A DNA stretch of 64,000 nucleotides. Origin: CAZSRX01 sp964609675 [NCBI: uncultured Bacteroidota bacterium] (lineage in GTDB: Bacteria; CLD3; SB21). How positions within the stretch are numbered: the stretch's first letter is position 1; each line of letters opens with the position of its first letter. The notes beneath the pieces were generated by a model. That model made no database searches. It was not told the DNA's origin and saw nothing but the letters and a program-made list of their open reading frames with translations. The DNA is taken from contig CAZSRX010000011.1 of NCBI GenBank assembly GCA_964609675.1, positions 26,452-90,451 of the forward strand. The letters are read 5' to 3'. The translations under genes were made by a program, and so were the position numbers. Shown here piece by piece: positions 47,692 to 55,964 of the stretch.

Positions 47692-47930
47692 AAATTGGTC
47701 TCCTTATATATGAGTTAATCGTTTAGTGGATTGGTGTAAAATATTAGGCAAAATATGCGCTATTTTAAAAAAATTTATTAAACAATATTTTTTTCAGAAA
47801 AATTGATTGTATAAGTTTTTTTCCAACATTTTTTATTATCGAATCCTTACTAATTTTGAAAAATAACTCGAAGCAGTATAAGCATATTTTAATATTTACG
47901 GATGTGGGATATCCATTATCAAGAGTTGGC

Positions 47931-48632
47931 CTATTCATTTCTTAATGTTATAACCAATACGCTTCCTTTAAGCCTGCCGGTATCGAGAATCGGCGAAAGC
48001 GTTACGGTTACCGGAATGTCTTTATGCTCTTTATTCGGCATGACGCAGGCCATGGGCTGCCGGACCGGAAATCGGTGGAGGTTAAATGTTTTATAAAAGT
48101 GCTCCGTCCGCAGTTCGCTCAGCGCGTACCCGGTGAGGTCTTCGGCGTCCTCGTTCATAAATTCTATCCGGTCGTTTTCATCCAGGGCGATAACGCCCAT
48201 CCCGAGGTGACGCAGAATCATGCGGTAATAGAACTCGTTATCCCGCAGTTGCCGCTCCACGTAATGCTTGTAGAGAGCGAGTTCGATAGCCATGAAAAAT
48301 TCATGTTCCGACACGGGCTTGAGGATAAAACCAAACGGATCGGTATCCCGGACGCGTTGAAGGGTCATTTCGTCGGAATTGGCGGTCAGAAAGACGACCG
48401 GCAGATTGTACTGAAACCGCATCACCGACGCCGTCTGGATGCCGTCTATTTTGCCTTCCAGCCCGATGTCCATCACTACGAGGTCCGGAAGCTGGGCCGC
48501 GACGCATTCCAGTGCCGCTTCCCCGGACGATACCGCATCCAAAACGCGGTAACCGCTGGTTTCCAGCATGGTTTTCATTACAGTTTGGATGGTGGAATCG
48601 TCTTCGACTATCAGAATTTTGGAACCCTTCAT
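47931..48632 (-). CDS. Response regulator with REC and PAS domains
   Basis: A protein of 233 residues. Receiver domain at 1-120: acidic pair VEDD, phospho-accepting Asp in VVMDIGLEG, the Thr in VFLTANS and the Lys in ILKPVSEH. A PAS domain at about 130-230 shows MGVIALDENDRIEFMNEDAEDLTGY. There is no DNA-binding or kinase domain, so it probably signals through protein contact. No histidine kinase is adjacent. Start MKGSKILIVEDD. Confidence 0.9.
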   Translation of the reverse strand: MKGSKILIVEDDSTIQTVMKTMLETSGYRVLDAVSSGEAALECVAAQLPDLVVMDIGLEGKIDGIQTASVMRFQYNLPVVFLTANSDEMTLQRVRDTDPFGFILKPVSEHEFFMAIELALYKHYVERQLRDNEFYYRMILRHLGMGVIALDENDRIEFMNEDAEDLTGYALSELRTEHFYKTFNLHRFPVRQPMACVMPNKEHKDIPVTVTLSPILDTGRLKGSVLVITLRNE

Positions 48633-48726
48633 ATACCGCCGTTCTTTTTTTTATAAGGATGGAATATCCGTAAACCGTTGTGATGCTGTCATGCGTCTGT
48701 ATGCCGCTGTAAAATTCCGGCGCGGT

Positions 48727-49194
48727 TTATTTATGTTTAAACTCTGTTTCCGTGATGGGATATTTCGCCGCGCGCCAGGCGTCCATACCGCCGGTAAAAA
48801 CATAAAGCGTGCGAAACCCTTTTATCATAAGCGTCCGGGCCAGCCGTTCGGCCTGATCGCATTCCGGGCCGCCGCAGTATAAAACCAGAGGGAAATTTTT
48901 ATCCAGCGTTTTGACGACGTGGAGCGTGTCGGCTTTTCGGAAATGAATGGAAATCGCATTGGTGATATGCGCCCTTTCATAGAAGAACGGCTGGCGGGCA
49001 TCCACGAAGAGCGCAGACTTTTCTTCAAATAGTTTATGCGCTTCTTCCAGCGAAATTTCCTGCACGATGGGCGCTTTATTATGTACTACGGCCGTCGTCG
49101 TATCCTGAAAGGCCGCAGGATGGCTGACCCCGCCGGAAACCCATTCCGTCTGACCAATGATCCAGAGCGCTGTGAGCATGACGGCTTTGAACAT
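48727..49194 (-). CDS. Rhodanese-like sulphurtransferase, exported
   Basis: From the ATG at 49194 (MFKAVMLTALWIIG) the protein has 155 residues with a signal-like hydrophobic start; an upstream start would put 35 unrelated residues before it. One rhodanese domain: ISLEEAHKLFEEKSALFVDARQPFFYERAHITNAISI, and the active loop YCGGPECDQAERLA with the catalytic Cys, then GFRTLYVFTGGMDAW. It transfers sulphur or serves as a redox domain in the periplasm. It is divergent from the CPBP protease gene. Confidence 0.82.
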   Translation of the reverse strand: MFKAVMLTALWIIGQTEWVSGGVSHPAAFQDTTTAVVHNKAPIVQEISLEEAHKLFEEKSALFVDARQPFFYERAHITNAISIHFRKADTLHVVKTLDKNFPLVLYCGGPECDQAERLARTLMIKGFRTLYVFTGGMDAWRAAKYPITETEFKHK

Positions 49195-49326
49195 AATGTC
49201 GCGGTGAAAAAGATTTAAATATACCCTTAAAATATAATAACAATTATTGACGGGCGCAATAAATTCCTTGCCGGGAACAAAATTATTTTTTAGTTTCACC
49301 AGAATTTTTTAATAAAGGGATTATCC

Positions 49327-50241
49327 ATGATGAATACGGAACCATTCGATGAGGTAAATATTCAACAATCCGGCCGGACGGCGATTCCATCCATCGCCAT
49401 GTCGGTGGTGCTGCTTGTTTTAGGCGTCGGCATCGGATTTACGGCGGCCGGCGTTCTGGTGGCGGTCAGTACGGCGATGCAGGTCATGCAGGGCGCATCC
49501 GCTCTGACGGACCTGATACAAAAAATCGCGCTGTTGCTGGGTACGGGACTGCTGATTGTGCCGCCCTGGATTTACGTGCGTCATACCAAAAAATCGTTCC
49601 GCGCGACGTTCCGCTTCCACCGGATATCCGCGGGTACCCTATTCGCAACGCTCGTGCTGATAATCGGCTTGATCATTGTCACCGATTCGTTGGACCGCTG
49701 GATGGCGCCGGTGATCAATAATTTCCTCGACCGCACGCTGGGACAACTGTCCCCGGAACTGCGCTCGGAACGCGTTATCGAACAAATGATGAAGCAGTTT
49801 AAATTCACTTCGGTTTTTTCCGCCGGATTGCTTTTGCTGGCGGCGGTTATCGGGGCCGGATTCTGCGAGGAAATGCTGCTGCGCGGTCTGTTCCAGAATG
49901 CTCTGGAAACGCGGTTGCGGGCTTTTCATGCGATTCTTTTATCCAGCGCCGTGTTCGCCCTGATTCATCTGAATCCGTGGGGCGGCCTGCAGATTTTCTT
50001 TATCGCCGTCGCGCTCGGCGTGGTGGCCTGGCGTACGAACAGCATCATTCCGACCATTATCATGCATGGCCTGAACAATCTGGTCTTTATTATTATGGCT
50101 AACATGGATGAAACCGCGCTCGGATGGTATGCTACGAAAGAATCGGTGCATGCTCCCGTCATTCTGATCGGCGTTATACTGCTTCTCGCGGGATTGGTGA
50201 TGATTTTCCGTTTGAATAAACCCGCCGCCAGAAACGCGTAG
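49327..50241 (+). CDS. CPBP-family intramembrane protease
   Basis: A protein of 304 residues with about eight membrane spans. The glutamic-protease motifs are CEEMLLRGLFQNAL (EExxxR), FALIHLNPWGG (the second His motif) and IIMHGLNN (the third). Family members include the eukaryotic CAAX protease Rce1 and bacterial Abi proteins. The substrate is unknown. It converges with nadK, with only 5 bp between their ends, and is divergent from the rhodanese gene. Confidence 0.9.
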   Translation: MMNTEPFDEVNIQQSGRTAIPSIAMSVVLLVLGVGIGFTAAGVLVAVSTAMQVMQGASALTDLIQKIALLLGTGLLIVPPWIYVRHTKKSFRATFRFHRISAGTLFATLVLIIGLIIVTDSLDRWMAPVINNFLDRTLGQLSPELRSERVIEQMMKQFKFTSVFSAGLLLLAAVIGAGFCEEMLLRGLFQNALETRLRAFHAILLSSAVFALIHLNPWGGLQIFFIAVALGVVAWRTNSIIPTIIMHGLNNLVFIIMANMDETALGWYATKESVHAPVILIGVILLLAGLVMIFRLNKPAARNA

Positions 50242-50246
50242 TCCGT

Positions 50247-51104
50247 TTACGCTTTTCGGATATCTTCGCCCCAACTGAGTTTATTGCGGAGCACATCGTA
50301 AAAGTTTCTCTCTCCGAGCTTGATCAGCTTTACGCAATGGGACGCCGCCCGGATGGTAATCGGCTGCAGCGGCTCTAAATCGGTCTCCACATAACCGTCG
50401 GCGGTAAGGTGCGCGGAAGGCCCCGGTTCCAGTTGGATATGAATAACTTGTTTTGCGCTGATAACGAGCGGACGCATGGTCAGCGTATGCGGACAAATCG
50501 GGTTGATGACGATGGCCTGCAGGGTGGGAGTGAGAATGGGCCCGCTGGCAGAGAGTGAATACGCCGTAGAACCTGTCGGCGTCGCGATGATCAGCCCGTC
50601 GGCGGTATAGGTTTGCAAATATTCGTCGTCTACCTGCACGCGCACGCGGATCATCCGGATGGCTTCCCGGCGGACTATTGCGAAATCGTTCAGCGCGCAG
50701 AATGTCCGGCCCGTGTGGGCTGTTTCCAGAACCATGCGGTCTTCGATGCGGTAATGGCCGGCCAGCAACCGTTCCGCCGCCGGATACAGGCCGCCAATCT
50801 CCACTTCCGTCAGAAAGCCCAACTTACCGATGTTGACGCCGAGTATCGGTTTTTCAATCCGGCCGACCAGGCGCGCCGTAGACAGCAGCGTCCCGTCGCC
50901 GCCGAACGAAAGCACCAGATCGCATTCTTGCACGAGTGTCGCCGCGGGTTTCAGAAAGCGGTGCAGGGACGGATCATTGATAAACGCTTTCACTTCCTGA
51001 TTGACGGCAAAGGCCACCCGTTTTTCCGAAAGCCAGGACATGAACCGGATCAGCACCGGAAAAACGGTCTCTTTATGGGTGTTGACAAGAATGCCTATAT
51101 TCAT
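50247..51104 (-). CDS. nadK: NAD kinase
   Basis: A protein of 285 residues that phosphorylates NAD to NADP. Motifs: LSFGGDGTLLSTARLVG (GGDGT), GVNIGKLGFLTEV, and TADGLIIATPTGSTAYSLSASGPI; all active-site blocks of the family are kept. Start MNIGILVNTHKE. Its ATG overlaps the stop of the upstream membrane protein gene by 4 nt (ATGA), so it is translationally coupled to it. Confidence 0.96.
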   Translation of the reverse strand: MNIGILVNTHKETVFPVLIRFMSWLSEKRVAFAVNQEVKAFINDPSLHRFLKPAATLVQECDLVLSFGGDGTLLSTARLVGRIEKPILGVNIGKLGFLTEVEIGGLYPAAERLLAGHYRIEDRMVLETAHTGRTFCALNDFAIVRREAIRMIRVRVQVDDEYLQTYTADGLIIATPTGSTAYSLSASGPILTPTLQAIVINPICPHTLTMRPLVISAKQVIHIQLEPGPSAHLTADGYVETDLEPLQPITIRAASHCVKLIKLGERNFYDVLRNKLSWGEDIRKA

Positions 51105-52039
51105 ACCGGCTCCGGAATTTGTGTGACGGGGGGTGGTATATTCGCATGGGCCTGCGCCGATCGGATTAATTCATGCGCGTGCTCCATAATCTCATTGGAT
51201 TCTTCCGGAGAGGCCGGATATTTGGCGAATTTCACCAGGTCGCAGACTTCGAGGAAACGCCGGAGCAACTGGACATAAGAATCCCTGAAAGGTTTTTCTT
51301 TCTTTAACGCTGCGATCAGATCCGAAGTCGGCATCTCCAGCGCGGTAATTTTCCAGCCGTTTTCGAGATAGCGCCGAATCACGTTCGACACCTCGATGTG
51401 GAATAGCTTATAATCGCCGCGGCTGATGTAATTTTTCATCTGAATCTGTTCCAGTTCTTCGAGCGCGATGGCCTCCGGCGTTCGCATGATGACCGGCTTT
51501 TGCAGCGCTTTCATCAGCTTAGCGCGCTGGTAATTCCGGTACCATCGGAACAGCAAATACACCCCAAGCCCGATGGCCGTTACAGCCGCGGCGCCCAGCG
51601 CAATCAGCGCCGTCCAATCTATCTCGCCTTCAATAATCGGTTTCTCGGGTCGGATATCCGTTGCCGTGGTATCTAATACGCTTTTCACGATGACCATCCG
51701 GGATTCGCCCTGCACGGTCAGCGTATCGCCCCGGCTCACGAAGGCCAGCTTCGGTCCTCGAATCAGAAAGGTATCCACGTTGAACGTAGTCAGCACATAT
51801 TCAGTCTTACGGGTAATCATTTTGTCCTTACGGACCGGCTCGTATTCCTGAATGCGCGTGATTTCAAAATCGCTGAAATCGGTCTGCGGCTCCCCGGCCG
51901 GCCTCAAATGTTCCGGGTATGTATACTGCAAGGTGTAAACCAGCATCTCACCGATAGTCATCGTATCCGCGCTGGTCTGCACCTGAATTTTTACCTCGGA
52001 CGGAAAAAGATATATCCAGAAAATTACGATTATCAGCAT
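51101..52039 (-). CDS. Single-span membrane protein, BatD/DUF4381-like layout
   Basis: From the ATG at 52039 (MLIIVIFWIYLFPSEV) the protein has about 312 residues. It has a signal peptide, an extracytoplasmic beta domain (about 20-140, with TADTMTIGEMLVYTLQYTYP-like Ig features), one membrane span (about 150-170, ALGAAAVTAIGLGVYLLF) and a cytoplasmic helical domain (EEIQMKNYISRGDYKLFHIEVSNVIRRYLE style). This order recalls BatD/DUF4381-type proteins of Bacteroidota that act with MoxR-VWA genes; none is adjacent. Coupled to nadK by ATGA. Confidence 0.6.
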   Translation of the reverse strand: MLIIVIFWIYLFPSEVKIQVQTSADTMTIGEMLVYTLQYTYPEHLRPAGEPQTDFSDFEITRIQEYEPVRKDKMITRKTEYVLTTFNVDTFLIRGPKLAFVSRGDTLTVQGESRMVIVKSVLDTTATDIRPEKPIIEGEIDWTALIALGAAAVTAIGLGVYLLFRWYRNYQRAKLMKALQKPVIMRTPEAIALEELEQIQMKNYISRGDYKLFHIEVSNVIRRYLENGWKITALEMPTSDLIAALKKEKPFRDSYVQLLRRFLEVCDLVKFAKYPASPEESNEIMEHAHELIRSAQAHANIPPPVTQIPEPV

Positions 52040-52156
52040 AGAGCGGTTCCGGTATTTGTGGCATGCATCATAAGAGAAATTAGATAAAAATAAATTAATC
52101 CGCAATATGAGAAATTGAACGCATCGCTGTAAAGGTATCTCCCACTTTCAATAAAT

Positions 52157-52186
52157 AAACCGTCGACAGCATGCCATCGACGGTTT
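52157..52186. terminator. Intrinsic terminator, subtilase gene side
   Basis: AAACCGTCGA (52157-52166) pairs perfectly with TCGACGGTTT (52177-52186). It lies about 40 bp beyond the end of the subtilase gene (minus strand), and AATAAATTTATT-type flanks supply T-rich sequence on that strand. It separates the subtilase from the BatD-like/nadK unit. Confidence 0.75.
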
Positions 52187-52227
52187 GGCAGTATTTATGG
52201 ATAAAGATATAATGCCTATATTTTACT

Positions 52228-54576
52228 CTATCGCATTAATATCATTTTCCTTGATTGCGAAAAATCCCCTGCCTGAATGCGGTAAATATAGACACCGCTG
52301 GAAACCGGCCGGCCTGCATGATCATTGCCGTCCCAGAAAATTTGCTGCGGTCCGGCCTGTTGGGTGCCTTTGAATAACGTGCGCACTTCCTGTCCGAGAA
52401 GATTGTAAACTTTAAGCGTTACTTCACGGCTAACGGCTAACTGATAACGAATGACGGTGTTAGGATTGAAGGGATTGGGGTAATTCTGATGAAGGAAAAA
52501 GTCACGGGTTACCGGCATCTGATGCCCGATAGGCGTTATTACCGGTAATATCGAATTCAGGATGCGCAGTTTACCGTAACCCCACGTGGTATTCGGAACG
52601 GTTCCGGTGAAGCCGTCGGTTACAGCTCCGGACTGCAGCAGCGCTTTCACACCGCTGTGACCTAAGGATGAATCGGCCTGGAGCAGGAGCGCGGCAGCCC
52701 CGGCGACATGCGGTCCGGCGGAACTGGTGCCGCCAAAGGCGGTATAGCTGACATTGCGCGCGATCGAATAAACGGTGCTTCCCGGCGCCGCTACGACCAC
52801 CGTACCGACATTATCGATACGGGTGCCGCGTCCGCTGAAACTGTTGATATCCGTGTTGCTGCTTTTATTCTTGTACGCCGCCACGCCAATCGCGCTGTCG
52901 GCGGTAGAAGGCCAGGTAATTGTATTCGTTTCAGACGGCGATGACCAGCGGGCCAGGCCGCTCCATCCGAAACCGTCGTCGGCGAGCATGCCATCGATGC
53001 GCCGGGATGAGGCTGAATGGTTGACCAGACGAAGATTATAAGTCGTCGAACCGGATGCGGCTATGGATATAATCATCATCACGGTGCCGCGGGCGGAGAC
53101 GCTTTTATCCGAGTATACGTTTTTCCCGCCAATGGTAACGGTAGAACCGTTTCCGGGGAGCGTCACATATTCGCCGGCATTGACCTGCAGACGGACATCC
53201 ACGTCACCGGGGCTTCCCATCCAGCGCACCGAAGGCCATACCTGCGAGGATGAACCGCCCGTAAAAGTAGCCACAACGGAATCACCGGCATTAACGGTTA
53301 ACGTTTTCTGCATGCCGCCGCCGGTCAGATTGCCTGCGGGCACCACCTGCACGATGCCGGCGTCGGCCATTTCGTTTATCATAATTTCTTCATTCGAAGA
53401 GCCGTCGAGATATTCCCATGCCCATTCGCCGTCCTCATAGAGCATGACATCGGCGCCTTCCGCTTGCGCCCACGCCATCATCGCCGGAAGCGTCGTAAAA
53501 AATCGGGGCGTATCGTTATATTCGATGGACGCGAAAATCATCTCGGCGCCGGGTGCGATGCCGGCCAGCCGGTGCATCCCGGCCACGCCGCCTACCGCAA
53601 TGCCGGCCACCGACGTGCCATGCCCACCGTACGGACCATCGTCCGGGCTTGCATAAATTAAATCAACACCGCGGCGGCGAACGGTGCCATTAGTTTCCCT
53701 TATCGCGCGTATCTTGGAGGTTTTTAATCCGATTAATTGCTCCCCAACCGAAAGCCGGTTATCGTGATTCGCATCCAGCGTGATAAACCATTGCTCGCCG
53801 TAAGTGGGCGACTGTTCCGTATATCCCGCCCCAACGCCGTAATCGCGTGTATGGTTATGGTTCGCATCGTTATACAGGAAATCAAGGTTCACGTCGTACA
53901 CGCCGCTGGTGTTGCCGCTGTAAGTAATTTCCTTATACTGGAGCGTTTCCCCGGCGTCGGCGAAACCATTCTTATTTATATCTACCGCGTCGGTGCCGGG
54001 GTCGAATCCGTTATTGGCGTTAACATCAATCCAGTTCAGCGTGTCACCGTCGGCGAAAAACAGCATGGGGTGGAAAAAATCCACGCCGGTGTCAAAATCA
54101 GCAATAAGGACGCCTTGCCCGGTAACCGCGCGCCCGTGCGGATCCGGCTTCGTCCACACCGTATCAGCCTGTATCTGAGGCCGGCTTACGTCTAAAGGTG
54201 GTTTATGAAACGGGCGCCACGACGGCTGTACCGATGCCACTTCCGGCCTATCGCACAAAACGGATAAATGATTGTAGGTTAATGCTACCGGAAAAACCGT
54301 TTTACTGCCTAATCGGTAATCGCTTGCTTTCAAAAATTTCACGCCGATACGCTCGATTTCCATTAGAAGTTTTTCAGATGGTTTTTCCGTAAAACGTATC
54401 GTCGCCGGTACATATCCAGACTCCACGCCTTTATTCTTTAATTCGTTTAAAAGGAAATTAAACCGAAAATCGGCCTTGCCCCGGAGCGCCAGTTCCTGAG
54501 CGTAAATTGTACAGACCGCGCTGATTAGCAACAGAATCATTTGCAGAAAACCGTTTTTCCATGATGGTCGCTTCAT
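52228..54576 (-). CDS. Subtilisin-like serine protease with T9SS sorting domain
   Basis: A protein of 782 residues with a signal peptide (to IYAQ). An N-terminal prodomain-like region (30-130) precedes the S8 catalytic domain: Asp in IADFDTGVDFFHP (about 162), His in GGHGTSVAGI, Asn in VVPAGN and Ser in FGGTSSAGPHVAGAAALLL. Between the Asp and His is an insert with calcium-loop-like repeats (VNANNGFDPGTD, INKNGFADAGE, DANHDNRLSVGE). A beta domain splits the catalytic core before the Ser. The last 80 residues are the type IX tail (NYPNPFNPNTVIRYQL, WDGNDHAGRPVSSGVYIYRI). A secreted protease. Confidence 0.92.
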   Translation of the reverse strand: MKRPSWKNGFLQMILLLISAVCTIYAQELALRGKADFRFNFLLNELKNKGVESGYVPATIRFTEKPSEKLLMEIERIGVKFLKASDYRLGSKTVFPVALTYNHLSVLCDRPEVASVQPSWRPFHKPPLDVSRPQIQADTVWTKPDPHGRAVTGQGVLIADFDTGVDFFHPMLFFADGDTLNWIDVNANNGFDPGTDAVDINKNGFADAGETLQYKEITYSGNTSGVYDVNLDFLYNDANHNHTRDYGVGAGYTEQSPTYGEQWFITLDANHDNRLSVGEQLIGLKTSKIRAIRETNGTVRRRGVDLIYASPDDGPYGGHGTSVAGIAVGGVAGMHRLAGIAPGAEMIFASIEYNDTPRFFTTLPAMMAWAQAEGADVMLYEDGEWAWEYLDGSSNEEIMINEMADAGIVQVVPAGNLTGGGMQKTLTVNAGDSVVATFTGGSSSQVWPSVRWMGSPGDVDVRLQVNAGEYVTLPGNGSTVTIGGKNVYSDKSVSARGTVMMIISIAASGSTTYNLRLVNHSASSRRIDGMLADDGFGWSGLARWSSPSETNTITWPSTADSAIGVAAYKNKSSNTDINSFSGRGTRIDNVGTVVVAAPGSTVYSIARNVSYTAFGGTSSAGPHVAGAAALLLQADSSLGHSGVKALLQSGAVTDGFTGTVPNTTWGYGKLRILNSILPVITPIGHQMPVTRDFFLHQNYPNPFNPNTVIRYQLAVSREVTLKVYNLLGQEVRTLFKGTQQAGPQQIFWDGNDHAGRPVSSGVYIYRIQAGDFSQSRKMILMR

Positions 54577-54593
54577 ATTAAAACCTGTATTAT

Positions 54594-55748
54594 TTAATTG
54601 GAATCAGAAATGTGTATTTCAAGAGGAATGCCCCGTTTTTTTAATGCATCCACAAACGCATCCGCCGGCACGGCCAGCTCCTGCGGCACGGCTCCTTTTT
54701 TACTAATCAACCCCTGGGACATCATTTGCGCGATTACGGACGCGGGATAACCGGTCATGCGCATCATGGCGGTAATGCCGTTTTCCGGCTCGCCGTAGTC
54801 AATCAGTTGATAGGTAATCCGCCGGTTTTTACCGTCCTTTTTTCCGTCCACGGTTACACGGAGTAAAATACAGTCCGGGCCTTTATCCGGCAACACTTTA
54901 AGAAGCTGATGCGCGAGCAGGTCACGGGGAACGACGGCGGTTTTTCCGAGCATCACGGGTTTAGTGCCCACCAGACCCAGGTTCATAAGAAAACGGATCT
55001 GCGCCGCGTGCCCGGGATAGCGGATGGTTTTATAATCCAGGTTTTTTATTTTTCCGCGATAGGTGTACGGCAGCGTGGAGGTACCGCCGGAAGTGTTGAA
55101 TGCTTCCAATTTACCGAACGGTTCGGGAAACTCGAGTTCTTCAACGTCTTCCATCGGCGGCACGCGGGTAATCTTTCCGTCCACAATATTTACACAGGGT
55201 TCGGCGTATTCATTAATCAGGCCGTGAACGGAAAATACCAGCTGATAATTTAAAGGCGGCTTGGGATTCACCGGAAGCCCGCCCACGCGCAGGCGCACCC
55301 GTTCCACCGTGTCGCACAAGCCAAACCCGTGAGCGGTCAGCACCGACACCAGACCCGGCGCCAGCCCGCAGTCGGGAATGACCGTGACGCCCTGCCGCTG
55401 CGCCTCCCGGTGCAGGGTGAACTCTTTTTTAACGATCTCATTGTTGCCGCCGAGGTCGCAGAAATTACAACCGTTACGGACGGCCAGACGCGCCAGTTCA
55501 TAATTGAATTTATAGGTAACCGCGCTGATTACGGTATCCGCCTCCTGCATTAGTTTGGCCAACGGTTTGGCTTGACCAATATCCATTGAAACCGTTCGGA
55601 CCTTTTTTCTTTTGCCGGCGAGGCGTAAGGTTCTCAAAGCCTTATCATCGCGGTCAATGACGGTAACCCTATCCAATTGGTCGGATTTCAGAATATCCCA
55701 CACGATAGCGCGACCCATCATGCCGCTGCCGATAACTAATAGTCGCAT
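54594..55748 (-). CDS. Saccharopine dehydrogenase/lysine-6-dehydrogenase-like enzyme
   Basis: A protein of 384 residues. Rossmann start LLVIGSGMMGRAIVWDI (GxGxxG) with VTVIDRDDKAL; CDLGGNNEIVKKEFTLH and IPDCGLAPGLVSVL are family segments of the saccharopine dehydrogenase group, and the C-terminal TAMMRMTGYPASVIAQMM and KGAVPQE end is as in lysine-6-dehydrogenases. It probably acts in lysine or related amino-acid oxidation with NAD(P). It is 17 nt before the subtilase start, though a functional link is not evident. Confidence 0.85.
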   Translation of the reverse strand: MRLLVIGSGMMGRAIVWDILKSDQLDRVTVIDRDDKALRTLRLAGKRKKVRTVSMDIGQAKPLAKLMQEADTVISAVTYKFNYELARLAVRNGCNFCDLGGNNEIVKKEFTLHREAQRQGVTVIPDCGLAPGLVSVLTAHGFGLCDTVERVRLRVGGLPVNPKPPLNYQLVFSVHGLINEYAEPCVNIVDGKITRVPPMEDVEELEFPEPFGKLEAFNTSGGTSTLPYTYRGKIKNLDYKTIRYPGHAAQIRFLMNLGLVGTKPVMLGKTAVVPRDLLAHQLLKVLPDKGPDCILLRVTVDGKKDGKNRRITYQLIDYGEPENGITAMMRMTGYPASVIAQMMSQGLISKKGAVPQELAVPADAFVDALKKRGIPLEIHISDSN

Positions 55749-55964
55749 AAGCAGTTTTCCTGTTTTAAAAGTTTTCCGGTTTTAAAATAGATGCATGCTG
55801 TCTTGTATAAAATCCGAAAGCGGCGTTGTTTCCGCTTCTAGGCGCAGAAATTCAAGCCGCTTTCGGATTATTGCCGTATTTTCCACTGTATTTTTTCAGG
55901 CGCCCCGGTCCGATGATTTTACAAAAAGCATGTCGAATCTTCACCGGACGGGCTCCCCGCGGGC

